Of a stretch of DNA of 64,000 bases, positions 51,688 through 60,713 are shown piece after piece. How positions within the stretch are numbered: the stretch's first letter is position 1; the number at the start of each line of letters is the position of its first letter. The position numbers and the translations under genes are program-made. The notes beneath the pieces were generated by a model that worked only from the letters and a program-made list of their open reading frames with translations, searched no databases and had not been told where the DNA came from. This DNA is from JBBRYB01 sp038238115 (lineage in GTDB: Bacteria > Actinomycetota > Actinomycetes > Propionibacteriales > Nocardioidaceae), in NCBI GenBank assembly GCA_038238115.1, contig JBBRYB010000003.1, positions 1 to 64,000 on the forward strand. Direction: 5' to 3'.

Positions 51688-53769
51688 ATGTCGCATGACG
51701 CGGAAGGGCGGGCGCACCGGCGTCAGCCGGCGCTCCACCACCTGGTCTCGCTTGTCGCGGCGCCCGCCTTGGTGCTGTCGGAGCCGGACGGCCAGATCCT
51801 TGGTCCTGGTGCCTGCGGCTGGTACGTCGACGACGTTCGGCTGCTCGACACGATCGAGCTCGGTCTGGAGCACACCGAGCTGGACCTGGTGCGGTCGTCG
51901 GCATCGGGGGCCGGCGCTGCGACGTTCGTCTGCACCGCTCCCGGGCTTGCAGCGGCACAGCACGACCCGGCCGTCTTCGTCGACCGGACGCGGACGGTGT
52001 CTGCGGCGGGGATGGTCGAGGAGATCGTCGTCTCGTCCACGGCGCCCGAGAGTCTGGATGTCGTCGTGCACCTGCGGCTTCGCTGCGACTTCACCTCGAC
52101 CAACCAGGTGCGACAGGGCTGGACGCGTCCTGGACTGACACCCGCCTCCTCGCCGACGACGCTCTCGTGGAGCGACGAGGGGCGGGAGGTGAGCACACGG
52201 GCGACACCCGAGCCCGCCAGCTTCGATGCCGAGACGACCACGTGGACCTGGACGACGACCCTCACGTCGAGCCAGCCGCTGCGAGTGCGCATCGAGCTCA
52301 CCTCTCGGTCCAGCACGCAGGCGGTGTTCGGACCGGGAGGCGGATCACCGTGGCACGACGTCGCGATCCGCTCTCCGGACGCGCGGCTGGACCGCCTTGT
52401 CCAGCACGGGCTCCGCGACCTGGCAGGGCTGTTGCTGCGTGACGAGGCTGGCGTCTCCGGCGACCTGTTTCTCGCCGCGGGGAGCCCGTGGTTCCTCACC
52501 TTGTTCGGACGTGACTCGCTGTGGGCCTCCAGGATGCTGCTTCCCGTCGGGACCGACCTGGCGATGTCGACCCTACGGGCGCTGGCTCGACGCCAGGGCA
52601 CCCATGACGACACGTCCAGCGAGGAGCAGCCGGGCAAGATCGTGCACGAGGTGCGGAGCCGACGGTTCGACCTCGGCTCGATGAGCCTTCCGCCGCTCTA
52701 CTACGGCAGCGTGGATGCGACTCCGCTGTTCGTCATCGTGCTGGCCGAGGCGTGGCGATGGGGGGCCTCGGCACGCGACGTGGCGGCGCTGCTGCCGGCA
52801 GCCCGCAAGTGTCTCACCTGGATGATGGCCCAGTCTGAAGACACGGGGTGGCTTCGCTACGTCGACCAGACGGGGAGGGGCTTGGCCAACCAGGGTTGGA
52901 AGGACAGCCATGACTCGATCCAGTTCGCCGACGGCTCCCTGGCCCGTGCACCGATCGCCCTGAGCGAGGTTCAGGCCTATGCCTACCAGGCGGCTGTTGT
53001 CGGCGCGGAGCTGCTGCACGTCTTCGAGCAGCGGCCCGTCGAGGGCCTCGAGAAGTGGTCCCGGCAGCTTCGAGACAGGTTCGCAACCAACTTCTGGGTC
53101 AGGTCCCCGTCCGGTGACTACCCAGCCGTGGCGCTCGACGGCGACAACCGGCGGGTGGACTCGGTGGCGTCCAACCTGGGCCACCTGCTCGGCACCGGCA
53201 TCCTCGATCCCGACCAGGTCGCGCTGGTGGCTGCCCGACTGGCCTCGCCCGAGCTGGACTCCGGCTTCGGCCTCCGGACGCTGTCGAGTGCCTCGCCCCG
53301 CTTCTCCCGGCTGTCCTACCACGGCGGCACCGTCTGGCCGCATGACACCGCCATCGCCGTCACCGGGCTGGCGCGCGAGGGTGGCATCGAGCAGGCGGGA
53401 TCGCTGCTTGCCGGTGTGGTCGCCGCCGCGGAGTCGTTCGGCTACCGGCTGCCCGAGCTGTACGGCGGTGAGGCCTCGAGCGACGTACCCGCCCCGAGCG
53501 CCTACCCCTCCGCCTGCCGACCCCAGGCGTGGGCGGCGGCGGCACCGCTCGCCTGCCTGGTCTCGATGACGGGACTCGCAGTCGACGTCCCAGCCGGCCG
53601 GATCACCTGCCCGGACACGGTCGCGACACCGCTCGGGCCGTTCCGGGTCGAGGGCCTGCGTGCCGGGACTCACCCGCTCATGGTCGAGGTCGACGACCGC
53701 GGCCGGGTACGCGTCGAGACGACGGCATCGATGGAGGTGTGCCGCCGCAACCCCGGTGAGATATCTTGA
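51688..53769 (+). CDS. Glycogen debranching enzyme / amylo-alpha-1,6-glucosidase family protein
   Basis: About 693 residues from ATG 51688; GTG 51670 is an alternative start. The N-terminal beta-rich GDE_N_bis-like domain (about 20-225, with GACGWYVDDVRLLDTIEL) is followed by an alpha/alpha-barrel glucosidase domain with FGRDSLWASRM, a catalytic-type acid in WKDSHDSIQFADG, and YHGGTVWPHDTAIAVTGL. The family trims alpha-1,6 branches or acts on related oligosaccharides, possibly trehalose- or glycogen-linked. It lies between two TCA genes with no clear functional link. The stop overlaps a palindrome in front of icd. Confidence 0.82.
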   Translation: MSHDAEGRAHRRQPALHHLVSLVAAPALVLSEPDGQILGPGACGWYVDDVRLLDTIELGLEHTELDLVRSSASGAGAATFVCTAPGLAAAQHDPAVFVDRTRTVSAAGMVEEIVVSSTAPESLDVVVHLRLRCDFTSTNQVRQGWTRPGLTPASSPTTLSWSDEGREVSTRATPEPASFDAETTTWTWTTTLTSSQPLRVRIELTSRSSTQAVFGPGGGSPWHDVAIRSPDARLDRLVQHGLRDLAGLLLRDEAGVSGDLFLAAGSPWFLTLFGRDSLWASRMLLPVGTDLAMSTLRALARRQGTHDDTSSEEQPGKIVHEVRSRRFDLGSMSLPPLYYGSVDATPLFVIVLAEAWRWGASARDVAALLPAARKCLTWMMAQSEDTGWLRYVDQTGRGLANQGWKDSHDSIQFADGSLARAPIALSEVQAYAYQAAVVGAELLHVFEQRPVEGLEKWSRQLRDRFATNFWVRSPSGDYPAVALDGDNRRVDSVASNLGHLLGTGILDPDQVALVAARLASPELDSGFGLRTLSSASPRFSRLSYHGGTVWPHDTAIAVTGLAREGGIEQAGSLLAGVVAAAESFGYRLPELYGGEASSDVPAPSAYPSACRPQAWAAAAPLACLVSMTGLAVDVPAGRITCPDTVATPLGPFRVEGLRAGTHPLMVEVDDRGRVRVETTASMEVCRRNPGEIS

Positions 53770-53776
53770 TGTCAAG
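53765..53776. promoter_or_regulatory. Palindrome CTTGA-TG-TCAAG before icd
   Basis: Perfect five-base arms within ATATCTTGATGTCAAG, overlapping the debranching-enzyme stop and 39 bases before the icd ATG. I recall similar elements before TCA-cycle genes in other actinobacteria but cannot name the regulator. A promoter-linked operator is likely. Confidence 0.4.
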
Positions 53777-53815
53777 CAATCTGTCGTCGCCGATTTCGCG
53801 GGAGCCGCAGACCTC

Positions 53816-55033
53816 ATGGCCAAGATCAAGGTGCACAACCCTGTCGTCGAGCTCGACGGTGACGAGATGACGAGGATCATCTGGCAGTTCATCAAGCAAC
53901 GCCTGATCCACCCCTATCTCGACGTCGACCTCGACTACTACGACCTCAGCATCGAGAGCCGAAACGCCACGGACGACCAGGTCACCGTCGACGGGGCGAA
54001 CGCGATCAAGCAGCACGGCGTGGGCGTCAAATGCGCCACGATCACGCCCGACGAGGCACGGGTCGAGGAGTTCGGGCTCAAGCAGATGTGGCTGTCACCC
54101 AACGGCACGATCCGCAACATCCTCGGTGGCGTCGTCTTCCGTGAGCCGATCATTATCAGCAACATCCCGCGGCTTGTGCCGGGCTGGACGAAGCCGATCG
54201 TCATCGGGCGTCACGCGCACGGCGACCAGTACAAAGCCACGAACTTCACGGTGCCCGGACCTGGCACCGTCACCATCACGTTCACCCCGACCGAGGGCGG
54301 CGCACCCATCGAGCACGAGGTCGTACAGATGCCGGCCGACGGCGGCGTCGTCATGGGTATGTACAACTTCACCAAGTCGATCGAGGACTTCGCGCGGGCG
54401 TCGCTGTCCTACGGGCTCGATCGCGGATACCCGGTCTACCTGTCCACGAAGAACACCATCCTCAAGGCGTATGACGGGGCCTTCAAGGACATCTTCCAGC
54501 GCATCTTCGACGAGGAGTTCAAGGCCGACTTCGACGCAGCAGGCTTGGCCTACGAGCACCGCCTCATCGACGACATGGTCGCCGCCGCGATGAAATGGGA
54601 AGGCGGTTACGTGTGGGCGTGCAAGAACTACGACGGTGACGTGCAGTCCGACACGGTGGCCCAGGGCTTCGGGTCGCTCGGTCTGATGACGTCGGTGCTC
54701 ATGACGCCGGACGGCCAGACGGTCGAGGCGGAGGCCGCCCACGGCACGGTGACGCGCCATTTCCGGCAGCACCAGCAGGGCAAGCCGACCTCGACGAACC
54801 CGATCGCCTCAATCTTCGCGTGGACCGGTGGGCTCAAGCATCGCGGCAAGCTGGACGGGAATTCGGACGTCACGGGTTTCGCCGAGGCGCTCGAGCAGGT
54901 CTGTGTCGAGACCGTCGAGGAGGGGAAGATGACCAAGGACCTCGCGCTGCTCGTCGGGCCCGACCAAGGTTGGCTCACCACCGAGGAGTTCCTGGCCGCG
55001 CTCGACGACAACCTGGCGAAGAGGATGGTCTGA
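53816..55033 (+). CDS. icd: NADP-dependent isocitrate dehydrogenase
   Basis: 405 residues from ATG 53816 (MAKIKVHNPVVELDGDEMTRIIW), the eukaryote-like homodimeric type. Motifs: CATITPDEARVEEF, WLSPNGTIRNILGGVVFREPI (substrate Ser and Arg), YDGAFKDIFQ, LIDDMVAAAMKWEGGYVWACKNYDGDVQSD (metal-binding Asp residues) and AAHGTVTRHFRQHQQGK. Makes 2-oxoglutarate, CO2 and NADPH. Earlier in-frame starts run into the debranching enzyme gene and are not used. Confidence 0.96.
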   Translation: MAKIKVHNPVVELDGDEMTRIIWQFIKQRLIHPYLDVDLDYYDLSIESRNATDDQVTVDGANAIKQHGVGVKCATITPDEARVEEFGLKQMWLSPNGTIRNILGGVVFREPIIISNIPRLVPGWTKPIVIGRHAHGDQYKATNFTVPGPGTVTITFTPTEGGAPIEHEVVQMPADGGVVMGMYNFTKSIEDFARASLSYGLDRGYPVYLSTKNTILKAYDGAFKDIFQRIFDEEFKADFDAAGLAYEHRLIDDMVAAAMKWEGGYVWACKNYDGDVQSDTVAQGFGSLGLMTSVLMTPDGQTVEAEAAHGTVTRHFRQHQQGKPTSTNPIASIFAWTGGLKHRGKLDGNSDVTGFAEALEQVCVETVEEGKMTKDLALLVGPDQGWLTTEEFLAALDDNLAKRMV

Positions 55034-55047
55034 CGTCTCCCGTCAGG

Positions 55048-56127
55048 TCAGTCCAGCCGGTGGGCGCCCCGGGACGGCTGAGGCGTCCAGATCGTCGGAG
55101 CGTCCCATCCTCGCGTCTGGTATGCCGTCTCGACCTTGTCGCTAACAGCCGCCACATCCTCGTCGCGGCACAGCGCGATGACGCAGCCGCCGAACCCGCC
55201 GCCCACCATCCGGGCGCCGAGAGCACCTGCCGCCATCGCCGCGTCCACCGTGGCGTCGAGCTCCTCGCAGGACACCTCGAAGTCGTCGCGCAACGACTGA
55301 TGGGATGCGGTCAGGAAGACGCCGATGTCTGCGGGGCGGCCCGCTTCCAGGATGTCGACGACCTGTGCGACCCGGGCGATCTCACTGACGACGTGGTGCG
55401 CACGCCGCCGCAGCCGAGCGTCACTCAGGCCGGCGACCTGGTCAAGGGTCGCCTCGCGGAGCGTCCGCATCCCCAGCTGCGCGGCGGCGTCCTCACAGTC
55501 GCTGCGTCGATCGGCGTACTCGCTTCCGACCAGCGTGTGCTTTGCAAGCGTGTCGATAACGAGAAGGGTGAGCTCGTGGGAGGCGGGGTCGAAGCGGATT
55601 GACCGGGTCTCGAGGGACCGGCAGTCGAGAAGCATGGCGTGGTCGGCCTCGCACAGCATCGAGGCCAGCTGATCCATGATTCCAGTCGAGATGCCCGCAT
55701 AGTCGTTCTCAGCCTCGCGTGCGGCATCGGCGATCTCCCGACGGGTGAGCCCAAGGCCGCACTCCTCATTCATCGACGAGGCGACAGCGCAGGACAGGGC
55801 AGCCGACGAGGACAGGCCGGCGCCCAGCGGGACATTGCTCGTGACGTCGATGTCCAGACCGGGCAAGGAGATTCCACGACGCCGCAGCGCCCAGACCACG
55901 CCGGCCACATAGGCGCCCCAGTCCGCTACCTGACCAGGCGTGGTGCCGACGGTGAACTGGACAGGGTCGGCCTGGTCAGAGCTGGCGTGGACGAGTTCGT
56001 CGCCACGCCTTGACACGCTGGCCGTGGTCACGCAGGGCAGCGCGAACGGCAGCACCAGCCCAGCGTTGTAGTCGACGTGCTCGCCGATCAGGTTGAGGCG
56101 CCCGGGAGCGGACCAGCGCGATGTCAT
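55048..56127 (-). CDS. galK: Galactokinase
   Basis: 359 residues from ATG 56127, slightly short at the N-terminus. GHMP kinase motifs: galactokinase signature GRLNLIGEHVDYNAGLVLPFAL, ATP loop VPLGAGLSSSAAL, GISTGIMDQLASM, and motif 3 RMVGGGFGGCVIAL. Phosphorylates galactose at C1. No galT or galE is nearby, so it is a lone gene. Its stop is 14 bases from the convergent icd stop. Confidence 0.92.
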   Translation of the reverse strand: MTSRWSAPGRLNLIGEHVDYNAGLVLPFALPCVTTASVSRRGDELVHASSDQADPVQFTVGTTPGQVADWGAYVAGVVWALRRRGISLPGLDIDVTSNVPLGAGLSSSAALSCAVASSMNEECGLGLTRREIADAAREAENDYAGISTGIMDQLASMLCEADHAMLLDCRSLETRSIRFDPASHELTLLVIDTLAKHTLVGSEYADRRSDCEDAAAQLGMRTLREATLDQVAGLSDARLRRRAHHVVSEIARVAQVVDILEAGRPADIGVFLTASHQSLRDDFEVSCEELDATVDAAMAAGALGARMVGGGFGGCVIALCRDEDVAAVSDKVETAYQTRGWDAPTIWTPQPSRGAHRLD

Positions 56128-56281
56128 GGCCCGACCGTTGCACCCCCCACCGCCGAGAAGCCAGCAAAGGCCCGATTCTACCGGCGTGTCGCACTCCCCA
56201 GCGCACTGCGAGAGGGTGCCAACACACGTGTCTCGACGCATCAGCCGGGTAACTTCGCGTGGGCCCTCATAGGCTGCTCCG

Positions 56282-56786
56282 ATGGGCGACGAGCGCGAGA
56301 CCTTGACCTGGGGCATGTTTCGGTGCGGCCAGCCGCGACATGGCGCAAACGATCGCCGACGATTACCTGCCCGACATGATCTTGTCGATCGCGCGCGGCG
56401 GCCTCCTCATCGGCGGCGCGCTCGGATATGCGCTGGCGGTGAAGAACGTCTACACGATGAACGTCGAGTACTACACCGGCGTCGACCAGCGCCTGGAGGT
56501 TCCGCGGATCCTGCCTCCGGCGCCAGACTTCGTCGACCTGGGCGGGGCCCGGATCCTGATCGCCGACGACGTGGCCGACACTGGCCACACGCTGCGGAGC
56601 GTCCAGCGGTTCTGTGCCGGCAAGGTGGGCGAGGTCCGCACCGCAGTCCTCTACGAAAAGAGCCACTCGCTGGTGAAGTGCGACTACGTCTGGCGTCGCA
56701 CCGACAGGTGGATCAACTTTCCGTGGAGCGATCAGGACCCGGTCGTACGCCGCACGGACGGGCCGCCCATCGTGCTCGACGCGTGA
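56282..56786 (+). pseudogene. Phosphoribosyltransferase (PRTase-like), interrupted by a one-base frameshift
   Basis: The expected N-terminus GDERETLTWGMF starts at ATG 56282, but the frame then breaks. The continuation GAASRDMAQTIADDYLPDMILSIARGGLLIGGALGYAL is in another frame, and removing one T from the TTT at 56318-56320 joins the two as WGMFGAASRDM. The rest is intact: the PRPP loop VLIADDVADTGHTLRSV appears here as ILIADDVADTG, with RTDRWINFPW near the end. The joined product would be 167 residues, normal for this actinobacterial family. A shorter version starting at ATG 56340 (148 residues) could still be made but lacks the first strand. Either a real mutation or a homopolymer-type sequencing error. 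Confidence 0.82.
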
Positions 56787-56793
56787 GCTCTGA

Positions 56794-56809
56794 CGCGACC
56801 CCCGTCGCG
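56794..56809. terminator. Bidirectional hairpin between convergent genes
   Basis: CGCGAC-CCCC-GTCGCG is a perfect six-base-pair stem with a four-base loop, placed between the phosphoribosyltransferase stop and the convergent GNAT gene stop. Confidence 0.5.
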
Positions 56810-56824
56810 GCGGGCGGCTGGTGG

Positions 56825-57967
56825 TCAGTGCCGAGCGTCGTACTCCGACTTCAACAAGTCGAACCGGATCAGGTCGACCACCGAACCGTCGTCCAGGTCG
56901 TAGCAGCGCCGGTCCCTGCCGGTCTCGGTGAAGCCACACGTCCGTGCCAGCCCCAGCGAACCCAGGTTGCCCGCTCCAGCGTTCAGCGAGACGCGCTCCA
57001 GGCCGAGCCCGGCGTCGTCCTCGCTACCGAACGCGTGCCCGAGGGCGAGCCTGAGGCTCGCCTTGCCGACGCCACGCCCACGGGTGTCGGGGTGGGTGCG
57101 GTACCCGACCTCCGCCGACTTGTAGTCCAGACTCTGGAAGCCGAAGAGGTTCACGGTGCCGAGGTAGCGGTCGTCGCCGCCGTCGGCGATTGCCCACTCC
57201 AGCGATGATCCGGTCGCGCTTTCCAGCCAGCGGCGTGCGTGCTGGCGCCGGAAGGCGGCAGAGTCGCGCGGAAACGGGATGGTCCCCAGCCAGCGCATCG
57301 ACTCCCGGTCGTTCACTGTCTCCAGGTAGCGATCTTCGTCCTCGAGCCGCAGCTCGCGCAGCCGCACGCCAGGCCCGACCAGGCTCAGCGGGTCGAGCCA
57401 CCGGCTCTTCGGCTGAGTGTCGTCGCTGGCCAGCAGCGTGCCGCGCCACCCGCTGCGCGCCTCTCCGCGCTGTAGGACGAAGCTCCGAGTCGGCCCCTCG
57501 AACGTGAAGCCGGTCTTCCAGGCGACCCGAAGCGACGCGACGTCACCCTCGATGGCCTCCCAGACGATCCCGTGCAGCCCCCGGGCAGTGAACGCCCAGG
57601 AGCTGACCAGCTGGACGGCGGCCGTCGACACGCCTCTGCCGCGCACGTCCGGATGCGCGCCGAACGCGATGACGCCGATCCCCGCCCCGGCGTTGCTCAC
57701 GCTGACCGACCCGCCGAACCGGGCGGGGCCGGATCCTCCCGGTGTCTCGATCGCGAACGCCCAGCGGTTGTCGCTCTCCCAGGCTGCGGCACGGCTGGTG
57801 AGGAATTGGGCCGCGTCGTGGCGAGAGTAGGGCACCGGAACTGTGGTGAACCGCTGGGTGAGCGGGTCAGTGCACTGCTCGTAGACGCCTTCGAGGTCAA
57901 CGGGCGCGTGTGCGCGGAGGGTGATTCTGCCGTCGGAGAGGACGGGTACGTCGTCGGGGAACCGCAT
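56825..57967 (-). CDS. Tandem-domain GNAT acetyltransferase
   Basis: 380 residues from ATG 57967 (MRFPDDVPVLSDGRITLRAH). Two GNAT domains, each of the RimJ/RimL type: first about 10-180 with acetyl-CoA loop FGAHPDVRGRGVSTAAV, second about 205-375 with YRTHPDTRGRGVGKASLRLAL. The substrate is unknown; proteins and small amines are both possible. It begins four bases after the stop of a paralogue of the same architecture, so the pair arose by duplication. Confidence 0.85.
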   Translation of the reverse strand: MRFPDDVPVLSDGRITLRAHAPVDLEGVYEQCTDPLTQRFTTVPVPYSRHDAAQFLTSRAAAWESDNRWAFAIETPGGSGPARFGGSVSVSNAGAGIGVIAFGAHPDVRGRGVSTAAVQLVSSWAFTARGLHGIVWEAIEGDVASLRVAWKTGFTFEGPTRSFVLQRGEARSGWRGTLLASDDTQPKSRWLDPLSLVGPGVRLRELRLEDEDRYLETVNDRESMRWLGTIPFPRDSAAFRRQHARRWLESATGSSLEWAIADGGDDRYLGTVNLFGFQSLDYKSAEVGYRTHPDTRGRGVGKASLRLALGHAFGSEDDAGLGLERVSLNAGAGNLGSLGLARTCGFTETGRDRRCYDLDDGSVVDLIRFDLLKSEYDARH

Positions 57968-57971
57968 CGGG

Positions 57972-59102
57972 TCAGCCTGGCCACTCGGCACGCAGCAGGT
58001 CGAAGAGCAGCATGTCGACCCGTTGGCCGTCACCGAGCAGCTCCGACTGGCGTTCGCGACCGTACAGGGTGAAGCCGTTGGCCGTCGCGACGTACTGGGA
58101 GGCGGTGTTTCCGTCGGCCGCCTTGAGGAACGCCCGGCAACCGCCCAGCCCACCGTCGACCTCGGGGAGGAAGAGGTGCCGGACGACCAGCCCCAGCGCC
58201 TCCCGCATGATGTGCTTGCCTCGAGAATCGGGATGCATGGTGTAGCCGATCTCCCAGCTGCTGCGTGCGCTTCGAGGCAGGCCGATGGTGCCGAGGAAGA
58301 CATCGGTGTCACGGTCGGCGACTGCCCAGTTGAGTGAGACTCCTTCCATCGCTCCGGTCACCGACCTCACCATGAAGCCCCGGGCATCGTTTTCGCCGTA
58401 AGGGCTCGGCATGAACGCCAACCAGTGTTGGGTGCGCTCGTCGCTGCTGGCCTCGACCAGCCGGGGCAGGTCAGCTTCCGCGATCGGGCGTAGCCTCAGC
58501 CTGTTGCTCTCGATCACCGGAATGTCGAACCACTCACTCGCCGGCTCGCGCTTGTCGGACTTGTGCAGCGTGGCGACCCATGCGTCCAGATTCTCGCCGC
58601 GGTGGCTGAGCCAGCGGGGCAGGACGCCGCCGAACCGGAAGCCCGTCTTCCATGCGACTCGGCGTGAACCCACGTTGCCGACGTTGGAGAGCCAGATAAC
58701 CGTCTCCAAGCCGAGCTGGTCGAACCCATAGTCGAGGATGAGGTTCACCGCGGCCGTCATCACGCCGCGCCCGCGGACCGCCGGGTGGGCACCGAAGGCG
58801 ATCTCGGCCCGGCGGTCCTGGGCGTCGCGGAGCGAGACCGAGCCGCTGAACCGGCGTCGGCCGTCGGGATGGGTGGACTCGATCGCGAAGCTGCGCTCGG
58901 CGCCCGACTCCCATCCGCTGGGCACCACGTTCGTGAGCCAGTCGACGGCCATGGCGTGGTCGTAGCCGTACGGCACCGTCGTCCACCGCACCGAGACGGG
59001 GTCGACGCACTGCTCGACGCAGGCGTCGGCGTCGTCCAGCCGGTGCGCGCGCAGCGTGACGTCGCCGTCGGCGAGCGTGGGTACGTCGTCGGGGAACGTC
59101 AT
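57972..59102 (-). CDS. Tandem-domain GNAT acetyltransferase, paralogue of the next gene
   Basis: 376 residues from ATG 59102 (MTFPDDVPTLADGDVTLRAH), nearly the same N-terminal pattern as its downstream neighbour. The first GNAT domain has FGAHPAVRGRGVMTAAVNLIL; in the second the loop is YTMHPDSRGKHIMREALGLVV, where RGKHIM in place of RGxG/A may weaken acetyl-CoA binding. In-frame sequence upstream of 59102 overlaps the divergent promoter region and is not used. Confidence 0.85.
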   Translation of the reverse strand: MTFPDDVPTLADGDVTLRAHRLDDADACVEQCVDPVSVRWTTVPYGYDHAMAVDWLTNVVPSGWESGAERSFAIESTHPDGRRRFSGSVSLRDAQDRRAEIAFGAHPAVRGRGVMTAAVNLILDYGFDQLGLETVIWLSNVGNVGSRRVAWKTGFRFGGVLPRWLSHRGENLDAWVATLHKSDKREPASEWFDIPVIESNRLRLRPIAEADLPRLVEASSDERTQHWLAFMPSPYGENDARGFMVRSVTGAMEGVSLNWAVADRDTDVFLGTIGLPRSARSSWEIGYTMHPDSRGKHIMREALGLVVRHLFLPEVDGGLGGCRAFLKAADGNTASQYVATANGFTLYGRERQSELLGDGQRVDMLLFDLLRAEWPG

Positions 59103-59210
59103 ACCCGAACCCTGCCGCGAAGTCGGCGCGGCCTCAACCCGATTGCGCGGGCGCGACACGCCGTCAAAACCGGGCCGTTGCTGGCGTCTCGGCGGAGGGG
59201 GGAGGCTGGT

Positions 59211-59216
59211 TAGGCT
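59211..59216 (+). promoter_or_regulatory. -10 hexamer TAGGCT before the small Cys-containing ORF
   Basis: TAGGCT ends seven bases before ATG 59224, the spacing expected for leaderless transcription beginning at that ATG. Confidence 0.45.
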
Positions 59217-59223
59217 GGTGGGC

Positions 59224-59301
59224 ATGGACGACCCCTGCAGTGGCGACCCCTGCAGTGGCGAGTGCCGCTCGGGTGTGTCCTCCTGGCGGGGTGAGCGATG
59301 A
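59224..59301 (+). CDS. Very small ORF with three Cys, coupled to the CBS-domain protein
   Basis: 25 codons: MDDPCSGDPCSGECRSGVSS followed by WRGER. A DPCSG unit is coded twice by a perfect 15 bp repeat (59230-59244 and 59245-59259). Its stop overlaps the next start in an ATGA, and a -10-like hexamer stands seven bases before its ATG. It could be a leaderless upstream ORF that controls translation of the next gene, as Cys-rich leaderless ORFs do in mycobacteria, or merely a chance frame. No homologue is known to me. Confidence 0.35.
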   Translation: MDDPCSGDPCSGECRSGVSSWRGER

Positions 59302-60653
59302 GCGGCACGCTGCAAGACATCGCGCTCGTCGTCTTCTTCATCTTGGTGAGCGGCTTCTTCGTGATCGCCGAGATGGCGCTGGTCTCACTGCGTGACAGCC
59401 AGGCCAAAGCGCTCGAGGGTCGTGGTCGTCGCGGTGAGATCGTCGCCAAGCTCAACCGTGACCCGAACCGCTTCCTCTCGACCGTGCAGGTCGGCGTCAC
59501 GTTGTCGGGGTTCCTGTCCGCGGCGTTCGGCGGGGCCACCCTCGCCGGACGGCTGGCACCCGTCTTCGAGGGCTGGAACGTGTCGCCGGGTCTGGCCGAT
59601 GCCGCGGCGCTCCTCGTCATCACTCTGCTCATCTCCTACGTCTCCCTCGTCGTCGGCGAGCTGGCACCCAAGCGCTTGGCGCTGCAGAGCGCCGAGTCGA
59701 TCGCCCTCATGGTCGCTCCGACCGTCGACCGGCTCGCAAAGTCCGCTCGTCCGGTGATCTGGGTGCTCTCGGTCTCGACGAACCTGGTCGTGCGCCTGGT
59801 GGGCGGAGACCCGAAGGCCAAGCGGGAGCAGATCACCGACGCCGAGATCCGTGACCTGGTGTCGGGATCACAGACACTCGGGGTCGAGGAGCGGCAGATC
59901 GTGGAGGACGTCTTCGAGGCGGGAGACCGCCAGATCCGTGAGGTCATGGTGCCCCGCACCGAGGTGGACTTCATCGGCGTACAGACGTCCACGTCCGAGG
60001 CGGCGCAGTTCGCCCTGGCTCGTCCGCACTCCCGCTACCCGGTGATCGGCGAGTCCTCGGACGACATCGTCGGGTTCGTGCACGTGCGCGACCTGCTGAA
60101 CCCCGCCCTGGCCGGTCGCCTGGTCCGCGTGCGCGAGATTGCTCGGGACGTGCTGCTCCTGCCCGCGACCCGGCACCTGCTGTCGGCCCTCACCGACATG
60201 CGGCGCGAGGGCTCCCACCTGGCTATCGTGGTGGACGAGTATGGCGGCACGGCCGGCATCATCACCCTCGAGGACCTCGTCGAGGAGCTCATCGGTGACA
60301 TCAAGGACGAGTACGACGTGGACGATTCCGAGACCACCCGCTCCCTGACCGGCGAGGTCGAGGTCGACGGGCTGCTCAACCTCGACGACTTCGAGGACGA
60401 GACCGGTCTGACGCTGCCTGAAGGGCCCTACGAGACCGTGGCCGGCTACATCGTGCAGCAGCTCGGCCATGTGCCCGACGTCGGGGAGACCTCGCCGTTC
60501 GACGGCTATCTGCTCACAGTCGTCCAGCTCGACGGTCGCCGGGTCGCCCGCGTCAAGGTCGCACCGGCGTCGGACTCTGGCCGCGGTAACGCCGGCGAGA
60601 GCCCGGAGCCGCCGCCCGCAGACACGCACGAGCGCACGCTCACCGCTGACTAG
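59298..60653 (+). CDS. CNNM/CorC-type membrane protein (DUF21, two CBS domains, transporter-associated domain)
   Basis: 451 residues. DUF21 membrane domain (about 5-195) with FFVIAEMALVSLRDSQAKAL and LVVGELAPKRLALQ; a CBS pair (about 215-335) with REVMVPRTEVDFIGV and LAIVVDEYGGTAGIITLEDLVEELIGDI; and a CorC_HlyC domain (about 345-430) with VDGLLNLDDFEDETGL. The family is linked to Mg2+ or Co2+ export; 'haemolysin' is an old name without support here. Likely translated by coupling from the small ORF before it. Confidence 0.92.
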   Translation: MSGTLQDIALVVFFILVSGFFVIAEMALVSLRDSQAKALEGRGRRGEIVAKLNRDPNRFLSTVQVGVTLSGFLSAAFGGATLAGRLAPVFEGWNVSPGLADAAALLVITLLISYVSLVVGELAPKRLALQSAESIALMVAPTVDRLAKSARPVIWVLSVSTNLVVRLVGGDPKAKREQITDAEIRDLVSGSQTLGVEERQIVEDVFEAGDRQIREVMVPRTEVDFIGVQTSTSEAAQFALARPHSRYPVIGESSDDIVGFVHVRDLLNPALAGRLVRVREIARDVLLLPATRHLLSALTDMRREGSHLAIVVDEYGGTAGIITLEDLVEELIGDIKDEYDVDDSETTRSLTGEVEVDGLLNLDDFEDETGLTLPEGPYETVAGYIVQQLGHVPDVGETSPFDGYLLTVVQLDGRRVARVKVAPASDSGRGNAGESPEPPPADTHERTLTAD

Positions 60654-60700
60654 CCGGCGGGCCGCCACGGCGCGGCGCGGTCGCGGCGAGACTGCTTTGG

Positions 60701-60706
60701 CACAAT
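60701..60706 (+). promoter_or_regulatory. -10-like hexamer CACAAT for a leaderless trpS message
   Basis: CACAAT ends seven bases before ATG 60714; the block GGCACAAT is identical to that before folD. It overlaps the alternative ATG 60705, which argues that 60714 is the real start. Confidence 0.45.
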
Positions 60707-60713
60707 GACCGCC

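Noticed and set aside
55048..56127. A galactose operon around galK
   Set aside because: No galT, galE or sugar transporter is adjacent; the kinase stands alone between icd and the phosphoribosyltransferase.
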